Below, piece after piece: positions 8,131 to 16,141 of a DNA stretch of 35,598 nt; positions within the stretch are counted from its first letter, which is position 1; every line of letters begins with the position of its first letter. The notes below the pieces were generated by a model. That model was not told where the DNA came from and searched no databases. It saw only the letters and a program-made list of their open reading frames with translations. The translations under genes and the position numbers were made by a program. Source of the stretch: Acidobacteriota bacterium (GTDB taxonomy: Bacteria > Acidobacteriota > Vicinamibacteria > Marinacidobacterales > SMYC01); the NCBI GenBank assembly GCA_004356105.1, contig SMYC01000064.1:1-35598 (forward strand), in the 5' to 3' direction.

Positions 8131-9552
8131 TCAACGAGTAAACGTGGCTGCGCGCTCCGGATCGTAATCGGGATTGCCGAGCGGCATCTGCGCTCCCACT
8201 TGCGCACGCCAATCTTCGAGGCGCTCTTCGAGCTCACGCGTTTTTTCCGGCAGCTCCGCGGCGAGATCCTGCGATTCCCCCGGATCGTCTCGTAAGTTGT
8301 ACAGCTCGACCCGCTCGTCTTCGTAAAACTCGATCAGCTTGAAATCGCCGACACGCACAGCGCCATAAGGCGTAGCACCGCCCGGGTGGTAATGCGGGTA
8401 GTGCCAAAAGAGCGCGTCGCGCTCGAGACGGCCGCTTCCCGCGAGCAGCGGCACCAGACTCTCTCCATCAATGCCCGCCGCTTCGGGAGCCCCTACGATC
8501 TCCAGAATCGTCGGCACGAAATCGTTGCTGATCACCGGAACGGCAACCTCACGGCCCGGCTCCACTTTGCCCGGCCAACGTATGACGAGCGGCACACGCA
8601 CGCCTCCTTCGTAACTCGAGCCTTTGCCTTCCCGTAGAGGCACGTTCGAGGTGATGGTCCCCCAATCCGACAGAGGCAATACGAGGCCTCCATTATCGGA
8701 CGTAAAGAGAACCAACGTCTCTTCCGCGAGACCGAGGCGGTCGAGCTCATCGAGGATGCGCCCGACACCTTCGTCGAGGCTCTCGATCATCGCCGCGTAG
8801 CCCGGATTGCGGTGGCGACCTTCACCGAGCGCTTCGGCTTTCGCTTCGTAGCGCGCGATCTTCTCCGCCTTACCTTGAATCGGTGTGTGGACGGTATAAA
8901 AAGGAAGGTAGAGAAAAAACGGCCGGTCCTGGTTCTTCTCGATGAACGCCACGGCCTCCCGCGCAAGGCGGTCCGTCAGATACTCCCCGTCGGCACCCTC
9001 CTCGAGGGTCGGGATCTGATACGGCGCGTGATAGCTCGGCGGCTGCCCTCGAAAGTAGCCCGCAACGTTGATATCGAAGCCTTGCTCCTTCGGGTAATGG
9101 GGCGGGTCGCCGAGATGCCATTTACCCATGGAAGCCGTCGCATAGCCCAAGGGCCTCAACGCTTCGGCGAGCGTGGTCTCTTCTAGCGGCAGATACTCGG
9201 TCCACTCTGGAACCCGAAGTTTGGCCCAAGGCCGCGCGTGACCGTGGATCCAGTCTGTGACGTGGAGCCTGGCCGGGTACTTTCCGGTGAGAACGCTCGC
9301 GCGCGTCGGCGAGCACACGGTCGTGGCGGCATAGGCGTTCGTGAACCGCACCCCGTCACTCGCGAGACGGTCGATGTTGGGAGTCTCGTAGAAATCGCTG
9401 CCCATGAAACCGAGATCCGTCCAGCCGAGGTCGTCGACAAGAATGAGGATAACGTTGGGAGGGCGGGTCGGCGCGTTGACCGTCGAACAGCCCCACGCAA
9501 ACAAGAGCACCCAGAAAGCTGGCAGAAGACCGCCACGAGAATCCATTGACAT
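8131..9552 (-). CDS. Arylsulfatase-type lipoprotein (sulfatase 1)
   Basis: A 473-aa type I sulfatase. It has the metal-binding VDD near the N-terminus (D40, D41) and the formylglycine motif C80-S-P-T-R followed by ASVLTGKYPARLHVTDW. Further family blocks are SMGKWHLGD, LFTSDNGG and KGSSYEGGVRVPLVIRWPG. The N-terminus is hydrophobic and ends FAWGC, so a lipid-anchored periplasmic or surface protein is likely. The ATG at 9552 is preferred because AGGA lies 8 nt upstream; ATGs at 9558 and 9546 are alternatives. It is divergent from the cyclase-family gene with about 80 bp between them. Cys-to-formylglycine conversion needs a maturase (FGE or anSME) that is not in this window. Substrate unknown; polysaccharide sulfate esters are typical. 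Confidence 0.92.
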   Translation of the reverse strand: MSMDSRGGLLPAFWVLLFAWGCSTVNAPTRPPNVILILVDDLGWTDLGFMGSDFYETPNIDRLASDGVRFTNAYAATTVCSPTRASVLTGKYPARLHVTDWIHGHARPWAKLRVPEWTEYLPLEETTLAEALRPLGYATASMGKWHLGDPPHYPKEQGFDINVAGYFRGQPPSYHAPYQIPTLEEGADGEYLTDRLAREAVAFIEKNQDRPFFLYLPFYTVHTPIQGKAEKIARYEAKAEALGEGRHRNPGYAAMIESLDEGVGRILDELDRLGLAEETLVLFTSDNGGLVLPLSDWGTITSNVPLREGKGSSYEGGVRVPLVIRWPGKVEPGREVAVPVISNDFVPTILEIVGAPEAAGIDGESLVPLLAGSGRLERDALFWHYPHYHPGGATPYGAVRVGDFKLIEFYEDERVELYNLRDDPGESQDLAAELPEKTRELEERLEDWRAQVGAQMPLGNPDYDPERAATFTR

Positions 9553-9634
9553 AGCCATCGTCCTTGCGCCATGCTCTCGCTTCTGGATTCTGATTGCAAC
9601 AGAGAGCGCAGCGCACTGCATAAAGGAGTCGCTC

Positions 9635-10606
9635 ATGAAACAACGAAGCCTGCTTTTCCTCATGGCCATTAACGTTGCCTCCTCGATGGCGTCCGCTCAA
9701 ACCTCCACTGCGCAGTTCGAGCAGTGGTTCGAGCAAGTCTCGAACCATGGGCGGTGGGGACCCGACGACGAGCTGGGAACGCTGAACTTCATCACACCGG
9801 AGCGAACCCGCAAAGCAGCCGAGCTAGTCCGCGACGGTGTTTCGATTTCCCTCAGTCGTGAGCTGAAACCTGGTGAGAACCTAAACGCGATCGCTCCGCT
9901 CCAAGTGGAATACACCGGCGATGGGGGCGGCGGCCTGCTGTCCTTCTTCGGCGACAAGACCACGATCCTCTACCACGGCTGGGCCTATAGTCATCTCGAC
10001 GCGCTGGCTCACCTCGCGTCACACGGAGAGCTATATAACGGCTATCCCGAATCTTCGTTCTCCAAAGAGAACGGCGCGAGCAAACTCGGCATCGAGAACA
10101 TGCGCGGTGGGATCGTCACCCGCGGTGTGCTGATCGACGTACCCTGGTTGAAGAATGTCCCCTACCTCGAGCCGAGCACGCCCATCACCCTCGAGGACAT
10201 CAAAGCATGGGAAGACCGCACCGGCGAAAAGATTCAAGAGGGAGACGTCGTGCTGATTCGCACGGGTCGCGAGGCGCGCGAAGCGGAACACGGTTTGTGG
10301 AAGGTTCAGGACGGTACGGCGGGGCCGCATCCAGAAGTCGCCACCTTATTGCATGAGCGCGGCGTCGCGGTGCTCGGCAGCGACGTCGCCAACGAGATTT
10401 ATCCCTCGGTCGTCCCGGACAACCGCGGTCCGATGCACCTTCTGGCGATTAACTCCATGGGCATGCCGCTATTCGACAACCTCGGTCTCCAGGCCGTCGC
10501 GCGAGAAGCGCGGGAGCGCGAGAGGTGGACGTTTCTGTTCGTGGCAGCGCCTCTTCCGTTCCGAAACGGAACCGGCTCCGCGGTCAACCCTTTGGCTATT
10601 TTTTAA
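9635..10606 (+). CDS. Secreted cyclase-family (kynurenine-formamidase-like) hydrolase
   Basis: A 323-aa metal-dependent hydrolase of the cyclase family (PF04199 type; relatives include arylformamidase KynB and isatin hydrolase). The metal motif is in YSHLDALAHL (SHxDxxxH). Other typical blocks are RGVLIDVPW, GDVVLIRTG and AVLGSDVANE. The ATG at 9635 has AAAGGAG 7 nt upstream and starts a signal peptide (MKQRSLLFLMAINVASSMASA, cleaved before Q), so the enzyme is exported. It is divergent from sulfatase 1 and shares a short promoter region with it. The substrate is probably an amide or lactone-like ring but cannot be specified. Confidence 0.88.
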   Translation: MKQRSLLFLMAINVASSMASAQTSTAQFEQWFEQVSNHGRWGPDDELGTLNFITPERTRKAAELVRDGVSISLSRELKPGENLNAIAPLQVEYTGDGGGGLLSFFGDKTTILYHGWAYSHLDALAHLASHGELYNGYPESSFSKENGASKLGIENMRGGIVTRGVLIDVPWLKNVPYLEPSTPITLEDIKAWEDRTGEKIQEGDVVLIRTGREAREAEHGLWKVQDGTAGPHPEVATLLHERGVAVLGSDVANEIYPSVVPDNRGPMHLLAINSMGMPLFDNLGLQAVAREARERERWTFLFVAAPLPFRNGTGSAVNPLAIF

Positions 10607-10613
10607 CCAGCGT

Positions 10614-10946
10614 CTACACGTCGAAGACCAGGCGAAGCGCGTCGTCAATGGCGGAGACATCCTCGGCAGGTAGCAGCCCGAGACATTCCAAAAAATCAGG
10701 CCGAAGCACCTTCTGAACGTCGTAGACGTTGGCCACGGACGCCCTCGGAAGACGCGTCGCGCGGCGATGTAAGCGAACGTTACCTGGCAAACCTTCGAGG
10801 TGGAGACGACTCGTCAAGGGCACGACGAGAAAGGAGCTCACTCGTGGCTCGCGAACGCGGTCCGTCTGAACAACGATGGCGGGACGGCGCTTGTCGACAC
10901 GAACCCACCAGACCTCGCCGCGGCTCGGGAGTCGCTCACCACTCAT
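10614..10946 (-). CDS. mazF: MazF/PemK-type toxin (endoribonuclease)
   Basis: A 110-aa protein with the MazF fold: RGEVWWVRVDKRRPAIVVQ at the start, FLVVPLTSRL in the central strand, and a C-terminal helix LPAEDVSAIDDALRLVF. MazF toxins cleave single-stranded RNA, usually mRNA, at short sequence motifs. The start ATG at 10946 lies inside the end of the antitoxin gene, which stops at 10936, an 11-bp overlap that implies translational coupling. The toxin converges on the cyclase gene with 7 bp between stops. The cleavage specificity cannot be read from sequence. Confidence 0.88.
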   Translation of the reverse strand: MSGERLPSRGEVWWVRVDKRRPAIVVQTDRVREPRVSSFLVVPLTSRLHLEGLPGNVRLHRRATRLPRASVANVYDVQKVLRPDFLECLGLLPAEDVSAIDDALRLVFDV

Positions 10947-11172
10947 CGTCACCGTACTCTTCGGCCATCCGCCTCTTCTGATGCGTCCGCCACGATTTTT
11001 CGTTTTCCGCGACGTCCCAACCATATTGGTCGATGTAACGGCGCGTCTGCTCGCGGACCTTCTCTGCCTCCAAGAGCTTGGCGAGCAATCCCGAGCGCGA
11101 TAGCCCACGGCGTTTCGCCTCTAGGTCGGCAAAGGCGATCAGGTGCTCGGGAAGGGAGACGCCTATCTTCAT
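10936..11172 (-). CDS. Ribbon-helix-helix antitoxin of the MazF-type pair
   Basis: A 78-aa protein beginning KIGVSLPEHLIAFADLEAKR, a ribbon-helix-helix DNA-binding N-terminus (strand followed by two helices, with GLSRSGLLAKLL as second helix). Its C-terminal part is charged and probably disordered, as expected for the toxin-binding tail. It is the first gene of a two-gene unit and overlaps the toxin start. No clear Shine-Dalgarno site precedes the ATG at 11172. A perfect palindrome 22 bp upstream is the likely autoregulation site. The order antitoxin-toxin and the overlap are standard for type II systems. Confidence 0.87.
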   Translation of the reverse strand: MKIGVSLPEHLIAFADLEAKRRGLSRSGLLAKLLEAEKVREQTRRYIDQYGWDVAENEKSWRTHQKRRMAEEYGDDEW

Positions 11173-11194
11173 GACACTGACTGTAACACGCTAA

Positions 11195-11212
11195 GGAATA
11201 CTATGGTATTCC
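11195..11212. promoter_or_regulatory. Palindromic operator of the MazF-type pair
   Basis: GGAATACTATGGTATTCC has perfect 7-bp arms (GGAATAC / GTATTCC) around a 4-bp centre. It sits 22 bp upstream of the antitoxin ATG on the minus strand. The position and symmetry fit binding of a ribbon-helix-helix dimer repressing its own operon; the binding itself is inferred. Confidence 0.65.
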
Positions 11213-11216
11213 AGTT

Positions 11217-11234
11217 GGTAGTCCCGGTAGTCCC
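11217..11234. repeat. Tandem 9-bp direct repeat
   Basis: GGTAGTCCC occurs twice in direct succession immediately beyond the operator of the MazF-type pair. It could be an upstream binding site or simple slippage; no more can be said. Confidence 0.5.
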
Positions 11235-11308
11235 ATCTGATTGTTTCGTACGGCTGGCGCCTCCTTCAAAGCAGGCTCCGGGGCAGAACTTGGGTTGAAG
11301 GGCAATGG

Positions 11309-12535
11309 TTAGTCGTTCGGTGGAACGAGGCGGTTCAATTCTTCGAACCACTTCAGCGTGATTTCGATGGGCGCGGGGTCGGGCACGATGTCCTTCATCA
11401 TGAGGAAACGTTCCCCATCGGGGTGGAGGCTGTAGGTCGGGCCGGAGCTCGCGTATAACGAGAAGGACCCCTCGAACAAGATACGAGCTTTCTCAGGCTG
11501 AAGCTCCGGCGTCCGGCGAATCTCGGCCACCATCATCCTGTCGCCTTCCACGTTTCGGTAGAAAAGCTCCGTCCCGTCAGGGCTCCACAAAGGCTCCGGC
11601 CGCCGTTGGTCGAGATCTGCCACCTGCGGCCGGGACCGGAGAAGGGTTCGATGAAGATCTCCATCCGACCCGTTTCGTTGGATGCGTAGGCGATCCAGTC
11701 CCCGTCGGGCGAGAACCTAGGCTGCTGCTCATCGAACGCCGTTTCCACAAGAGGCTTTGGCTCTCCCTCTCCGACAGAGAGGACCAGGATATCCAATCCT
11801 GTCGCCGGGCGGACCTCGGTGTAGACAATGCTCGTTCCGTCCGGTGACCACGACCCCAGTCGCACGCCGTGGTTAGAGGCCCACAGTACGGCCGCTCCGG
11901 TCCCGTCCACTTGGATCTCGCTGAGGTGCCTTTCGCCCGCGATATTCGTGCGGTAGAGAAGTCGCTCCCCGTCCGGGTGCCAATCGACCATAATGTTGGT
12001 GCCTTCGTGGGTTAGACGGGTGAGCACCTCACGGCGGATCTCGTAGACTCACAGGTCAGCTCTCGCCGACTCGATGTCGAGACCGATGAGCTCGCCGTCG
12101 GGAGAAAGGTCGATTCTGTCGATGGGAGCCGGGTCAAGAGGAAGTGGTGTGGCTTGCCCTTGACGATCAACCCAGACCAGTTGGCGAGCACTGTTTGACC
12201 GCGACCGCGTACGAAAGCCAAAGTGCCGTCGCCCGACACCGCGTATCGGGCGCCGCCGGTCAACGGGCTCGTTTGGACTTTTGGGAGCCGTCCAGTGGCG
12301 CCAGCGCGATACTGGCGTCATCCCGAGAGTCCGACGTCTGGTAGCCAACCGTGAAGAGGACATGACGGCCATCGGGAGCACGTATGGGTGTCGATGGCCC
12401 AGCTCACTCTGCGATACATCGAGCTCTGTCACCCGTTGTCGGGCCGGCATCCGTTATGGAGGCACGCCAGAGCTCACCGCCCCGCTCATAAACGAGCGTA
12501 CCAACGATAACCTCGTTCGAACGAGGTTTCAATTC
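11309..12535 (-). pseudogene. Decayed kinase-propeller gene, C-terminal half
   Basis: The minus strand carries a TolB/PD40 propeller region ending with the family tail (HPDGERFLMMKDIV, ITLKWFEELNRLVPPND, stop at 11309). It is broken several times. A TGA at 12051-12049 replaces the Trp expected in DLWVYEIRREVLTRL. A one-base loss near 11600 separates ISTNGGR from RRPEPLWSPDGTELFYRN. Further frame changes near 12200 and 12400 separate RYAVSGDGTLAFVRGRG, RQLVWVDRQGQATPL and PDGRHVLFTVGYQTSDSRDD. The upstream limit is near 12535 (GTLVYERGGELWRASI). The kinase domain and membrane helix are absent. It is clearly inactive and older than the single-mutation genes elsewhere in the window. Confidence 0.85.
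12509..12528. repeat. Perfect 20-bp palindrome
   Basis: AACCTCGTTC followed directly by its reverse complement GAACGAGGTT, with no spacer. It lies at the 5' edge of the decayed propeller sequence, about 40 bp beyond the stop of the HD-domain gene. It may be a chance remnant, a transcription-factor site or part of a terminator; no T-run follows on the minus strand. Confidence 0.45.
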
Positions 12536-12569
12536 TCCGTTTGGGACAAGCCGCTCGAATTCCGTGTGT

Positions 12570-13010
12570 TCAGCTCAGGTTCAGGCTCGCACCCGATCGA
12601 AGAGATTCCAGCACGGCTTTGTATTTCTTCGCACGCTTTCGGGCTTTCTCATCGACGACGGTGAGCCGACGGACATCCATGTTGTCTACTAAGTCCGCCA
12701 TCTTGACTTTGCGCGCGACGGGGTTCGGCCGCAACCGGTTAATGTAGTCTTCGTAGGGGACGTTTTCCCCGTGGGTGAGAAGATCTACAGCTTCGATGAC
12801 CGCATCGGGAAACCCGGCCTCACGAATGTCATCCAGGGTGACCTCGGTATCTTCAACCACATCATGAAGGACGGCAGCCATCCTCTCGTTGTCGTCATCC
12901 ATTTGAAGCATGAGACGCAGAGGGTGAAATATGTAAGGAGCGCCTCCCTTGTCAACTTGGCCTTTGTGCGCGGTAACCGCAAGGAGTATGGCGTCTTCGA
13001 TGGCGGCCAT
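12570..13010 (-). CDS. Stand-alone HD-domain phosphohydrolase ((p)ppGpp hydrolase-like)
   Basis: A 146-aa single-domain protein like the hydrolase half of RelA/SpoT and the small alarmone hydrolases. Metal ligands are visible as H29 (IFHPLRLML), H49-D50 in HDVVEDT, and D106 in KMADLVDNMD; the E53-D54 pair is the catalytic acid motif of ppGpp hydrolases. No synthetase or regulatory domain is present. The ATG at 13010 has AAAGGA 6 nt upstream. Both flanks are kinase-propeller wrecks, yet this gene has an undamaged frame, so it is probably under selection. ppGpp as substrate is a family inference; other nucleotides are possible. Confidence 0.85.
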   Translation of the reverse strand: MAAIEDAILLAVTAHKGQVDKGGAPYIFHPLRLMLQMDDDNERMAAVLHDVVEDTEVTLDDIREAGFPDAVIEAVDLLTHGENVPYEDYINRLRPNPVARKVKMADLVDNMDVRRLTVVDEKARKRAKKYKAVLESLRSGASLNLS

Positions 13011-13039
13011 GTGCGATCCTTTCTTCGAAATCGTCGTCG

Positions 13040-13290
13040 CTAGTTATCCGTCGGAGCGAGTCGCTCGAGCTCTTCGAACCAGTTCTGAACGAGGATGAGC
13101 TCTGGCGTGGAATCCTGGACAGCCGCGTTCAACTTGATCATCAGGAAATGCTCGCCGTCGGGCGCGACGTCGTAGGCCCGATCATTTGAGGTTGAGAGCG
13201 GGTGGATGTTAGACCTCACCCATACCTCCCGCACCGATCGGCGAGAGGATTTCGTACGGGCCTAGGCGGGTGCCTGATTCGAGCGGCAGA
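13040..13290 (-). pseudogene. Gutted kinase-propeller gene (first and last codons only)
   Basis: Reading the minus strand from 13284 gives LPLESGTRLGPYEILSPI followed by GAGGMGEV: the N-terminus and glycine loop of the kinase domain. A stop follows at once. One frame over, the sequence continues as YDVAPDGEHFLMIKL and ELILVQNWFEELERLAP, ending at 13040: the C-terminal tail of the same family. About 800 codons are missing between them. The start codon is CTG where family members have ATG. The piece is nested between the HD gene and the cupin gene and cannot encode a functional kinase. Confidence 0.78.
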
Positions 13291-13293
13291 GAG

Positions 13294-13803
13294 CTACTTC
13301 AGCGTCATGACTTGGCCCGGGTCGACCCGCACGACCGTGTAGGTAATATCTTCCTGGATCTCCGGAAACGCATGCGGCGTGCCGGCGGGGATAATAATGA
13401 TGTCGCCCTTGCCGATCGAACGGCTCTCACCGCCTTCGATGGCGGTGCCGCTGACACCCGGACCGTTGAGCGCCATGCGGCGCGGCGTGTTCTCGCGCAC
13501 TTTGGGATTGACCAACGTTCCGCCCGTCACGAGCGTCGCCGAGCCCTCGAGTACATGGTAGATCTCCGTGACTTCGTTATGGACGGCGCCGCCAGCGATG
13601 TTGGTCGCCGCCGGCCGATAGACGAGGGCGACGCCGATATGGTGCCCGCCCGCATCAACGGTGCGAATCGGCGTGTCGACGATGTTCTCCGCCTTCGCGC
13701 GCTCGGCAACAGAGTGAATCACTTGCGCGGTCACATCGGCGGCGGGCATTACGGCCGCACCCGCCTGGCCGAGTAGAACCATGGCTGCAAAACTACAAAA
13801 CAT
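13294..13803 (-). CDS. Secreted single-domain cupin protein
   Basis: A 169-aa protein with an N-terminal signal peptide (hydrophobic residues 1-18). Cupin motif 1 is HNEVTEIYHVLEGSATLVTG, with the first metal ligands, and cupin motif 2 is GDIIIIPAGTPHAF, with the last His. The domain can bind a metal and catalyse varied reactions or just bind small ligands; no specific activity can be assigned. The ATG at 13803 is preceded by GGAGGGAAGG. The stop lies only 4 bp from the gutted kinase start, so that gene's original promoter region has been lost or reused. Confidence 0.85.
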   Translation of the reverse strand: MFCSFAAMVLLGQAGAAVMPAADVTAQVIHSVAERAKAENIVDTPIRTVDAGGHHIGVALVYRPAATNIAGGAVHNEVTEIYHVLEGSATLVTGGTLVNPKVRENTPRRMALNGPGVSGTAIEGGESRSIGKGDIIIIPAGTPHAFPEIQEDITYTVVRVDPGQVMTLK

Positions 13804-14160
13804 CGCCTTCCCTCCTTTTTATTGTCGAACCGACGCCCCATGATACAGGTAGTGCCCTTCTGTATCGAGCGTGCAGCTACGGCGGCGAGTTTCACGAAAC
13901 GCGGCCGCGGGGACGGCGCGGGGACGGAACTCTTCCCGGGGAGACCCAAAAAAAGTTACATCGAGCTCATTTTGTGCTGGACAGTTTTCTAGACGCGACT
14001 TGAAAGAAGAGCTTGCGCTCGCGCGGTTGGGGTCTCTGCGTACGCTAACGAAGCGACAGTGGCGCTCTCTCGTTCGAGGAGACTTTGAAAGCGTTTCGAA
14101 GCGTTTGTGCTCGTCACGCGCGAACCCTGAGCGTCGAAAAAGTCCATGCTATAAGAACGT
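13804..14160. other. Intergenic region between cupin and HNH genes
   Basis: About 360 bp without a convincing gene. It contains a tandem 11-bp repeat at 13906-13927. A candidate -10 box TATAAG at 14150-14155 lies five bases before the HNH ATG. A 97-codon frame crossing it shows no recognisable domain and is not called. Confidence 0.5.
13906..13927. repeat. Tandem 11-bp GC-rich repeat
   Basis: CGCGGGGACGG is present twice without a gap and is followed by AACTCTTCCC. GGGGACGG-type motifs recur as small dispersed elements in several GC-rich genomes and are sometimes linked to REP-associated transposases. No transposase is present here, so the nature of the repeat is open. Confidence 0.45.
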
Positions 14161-15762
14161 ATGAGCACAAAGGACGAATTGAAATGGCTCGCCGCCCTAT
14201 CGGATGATGAGCTTCTTGTTCGACTATCGGATGCCTCGAAACAATCGCGGCGTGGCGAGGCAGTGCTCGTCGCACACATCGCTGAAGTCGATGCACGCCG
14301 TCTCTATGCCAGAGAAGCTTTGCCGTCGATGTTCCGCTTCTGCACCGACGTTTTACATTTATCGGAAGCGGACGCCTATCGGCGAATCACTGCGGCTCGG
14401 CTGTCACGCAGATTCCCCGTGCTCCTCACAATGCTGGAGGATGGACGCATTCACTTATGTGGCATCGCCGTGATCTCGAAGCATCTCACCGAAGCTAATT
14501 ACGAGAAGGTCTTGGCAAAAGCCACTCACAAGAGCAGACGCGCGCTCGAAGAGCTCGTGGCGGAGCTGGTTCCGAAACCGGACGTTCCGCCCACGATTCG
14601 GAAAACGCCGCAACCAAAAGTCCAGCTCAAATCGTCCAAGTCGTCCGACGAGCTCTGCCCGGGCAGAGTTGAGGAGCTTGGGAAGATGCCGCCACCGACT
14701 CCTCCGGCCGCCACTGAAAAACGGCCTACGGTGGCGCCGCTGTCTCCGGCCCGTTATCAAGTAAATTTCACCGCTAGCGCCGCGCTTCGCGACAAGCTCG
14801 AGCGCCTCGAGGCGCTCATTCCCGGCAGCGACCTAGCTTCGATCATCGACGCCGCCGTGAGCGAAAAGCTCGAGCGGCTCGAAGCAAAACGTTTCGGCAA
14901 AACGAAGAATCCGAGAACGCATGCCAAAGACGCCGACACGTCACCGGGTGTGCGCGGCATCGCGGCCGCGGTGAAGCGTTTCGTGTGGGCCCGAGATGGT
15001 GGGCAGTGCACGTACGTAAATTACAATGGCAGACGATGTCCCGAGCGCCACCGGCTCGAGTACCACCACGACGATCCATACGGGCGCGGTGGCGATCGTA
15101 GCGCGAACAATATTCGGCTGATGTGCAAATGCCACAACCTGTACATGGCCGAGCTGGACTTCGGCAAAGAGAAAATGGACCCGTACCGCCGCGCTGCTGA
15201 CCGTGTCGGCGAACCGCGCCGTCGTTTGAACTCTGTCCAGGCGGAGTTGAACCGCCCCCTGATGCTGCGGTTTCGCTCCAGGCTAAAGCACGCTACTTGG
15301 CTTCGTGGGAATCGCGATGACTTCCGCGATGTTGTGTTTCCTCCTCCAGGCGCCGTTGGGCGGCGCGGCACAGACGCCGAGCTCGTACTTTCGGATGGCC
15401 GCATCCACAAGGGCAAGGCCCATCTCCGTCTCGTCCGCGAGCTGCTTCAAAGCATCGTCGACCAAGTTTCCCGAGCACGGGCGCGGAGCCTCAGCCTAGA
15501 GGAGACCGAAGCCTCCGTCGAGCTTGCCGACTTCCGCGCCGATCTCGCCGTGACGCCCAGCGCGCTTTCGACCGCTACGTCCTCCCCATCATTGGGCGCG
15601 CCTTTCGGGAAGCAAAAACGAGGTAAGAAAGCGGCGAGGCCAGCTTCACTCGCAACGTTGAGCGCTTGGTCCGCACAGACAATTCGCGATGCTATTATGC
15701 CAGTGGCGATGGCGTGGCAATCGCATTTGACGCGCCGTTCGATAGACTGTAAGATTTTTTGA
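14161..15762 (+). CDS. HNH endonuclease of a multi-copy family, with an extended C-terminus
   Basis: A 533-aa protein. The N-terminal helical domain (about 1-145) has CTDVLHLSEADAYRRITAAR and DGRIHLCGIAVISKHLTEAN. A Pro/Lys-rich linker follows, then a helical block QVNFTASAALRDKLERLEAL (about 200-245). The HNH domain lies at about 275-335: VWARDGGQCTY, RHRLEYHHDDPYGRGG (HH-D), SANNIRLMCKCHN (Asn, then His). The family normally ends soon after the following block DFGKEKM, near residue 355. Here the frame continues for about 175 unrelated codons, probably after loss of a stop by a frame change. A -10-like TATAAG stands 5 nt before the ATG with no Shine-Dalgarno, suggesting a leaderless mRNA. 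Two fragments of relatives occur elsewhere in the window. DNA target unknown. Confidence 0.87.
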   Translation: MSTKDELKWLAALSDDELLVRLSDASKQSRRGEAVLVAHIAEVDARRLYAREALPSMFRFCTDVLHLSEADAYRRITAARLSRRFPVLLTMLEDGRIHLCGIAVISKHLTEANYEKVLAKATHKSRRALEELVAELVPKPDVPPTIRKTPQPKVQLKSSKSSDELCPGRVEELGKMPPPTPPAATEKRPTVAPLSPARYQVNFTASAALRDKLERLEALIPGSDLASIIDAAVSEKLERLEAKRFGKTKNPRTHAKDADTSPGVRGIAAAVKRFVWARDGGQCTYVNYNGRRCPERHRLEYHHDDPYGRGGDRSANNIRLMCKCHNLYMAELDFGKEKMDPYRRAADRVGEPRRRLNSVQAELNRPLMLRFRSRLKHATWLRGNRDDFRDVVFPPPGAVGRRGTDAELVLSDGRIHKGKAHLRLVRELLQSIVDQVSRARARSLSLEETEASVELADFRADLAVTPSALSTATSSPSLGAPFGKQKRGKKAARPASLATLSAWSAQTIRDAIMPVAMAWQSHLTRRSIDCKIF

Positions 15763-15794
15763 GATTACCCCTATTCTCTTCGGGGGTAGGGTGC

Positions 15795-15828
15795 GAGGCC
15801 GTCTTTCGGGACGGCCTCCGCGTTTTTG
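15795..15828 (+). terminator. Intrinsic terminator after the HNH gene
   Basis: A perfect 9-bp stem (GAGGCCGTC / GACGGCCTC) with loop TTTCGG is followed by CGCGTTTTT. It lies 32 bp past the HNH stop and directly before the NYN remnant. Confidence 0.7.
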
Positions 15829-15837
15829 GGCCAGTCT

Positions 15838-16066
15838 TTGCGCGCTTATATCTACGTTGATGGATTCAACCTGTACTACGGCGCTCTTCGCAGAACCCCG
15901 GACAAGTGGCTGGACCTCCATGAGTTGTTCCGTCTCCTCCTGCCGCGGGACTCTCGCGCGACCTTCCTTCGTAAAAAAAATCCGCCGTGGACTTCTATCC
16001 AAGTGCCAATTTCCGCACCAGCTGAAGGACAGCGGAGGCAAATTCCACAAACCGCCGCGATGGTAG
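15838..16066 (+). pseudogene. Gutted NYN-domain gene (both ends kept)
   Basis: The first part encodes LRAYIYVDGFNLYYGALRRT and PDKWLDLHELFRLLLP: the N-terminal strand of a NYN/PIN-like ribonuclease with its conserved Asp (VDGFNLYY) and the following helix. The start codon is TTG where relatives have ATG. A second part in another frame encodes RRGLLSKCQFPHQLKD and GGKFHKPPRW with a stop at 16064-16066, which matches the usual C-terminal end of this family. About 130 central codons with the remaining acidic residues are missing. It cannot be active. A hairpin with a T-run follows at 16082-16103. Confidence 0.75.
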
Positions 16067-16081
16067 GGACACCTTCAGATC

Positions 16082-16103
16082 ACCGGCCTCGGCCGGTTCT
16101 TTT
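16082..16103 (+). terminator. Intrinsic terminator after the NYN remnant
   Basis: Stem ACCGGC / GCCGGT with a CTCG loop is followed by TCTTTT. The position, 15 bp past the NYN stop, fits the original terminator of that gene. It also lies 38 bp beyond the end of the convergent membrane-protein gene. Confidence 0.6.
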
Positions 16104-16141
16104 CGGCGGAGACCAGGCCCGGCACGAGCCGAGCCGCTATT

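Noticed and set aside
12509..12528. Palindrome as a terminator for the HD gene
   Set aside because: No T-run follows on the minus strand, and it lies inside the edge of propeller-derived sequence.
13871..14164. 97-codon frame overlapping the HNH start by ATGA
   Set aside because: No recognisable domain, unusual composition and no ribosome site; the overlap is likely chance.
15283..15465. Minus-strand frame inside the HNH tail (VDDALKQLADETEMGLALVD)
   Set aside because: Looks protein-like but has no good start and no known family; kept only as part of the tail observation.
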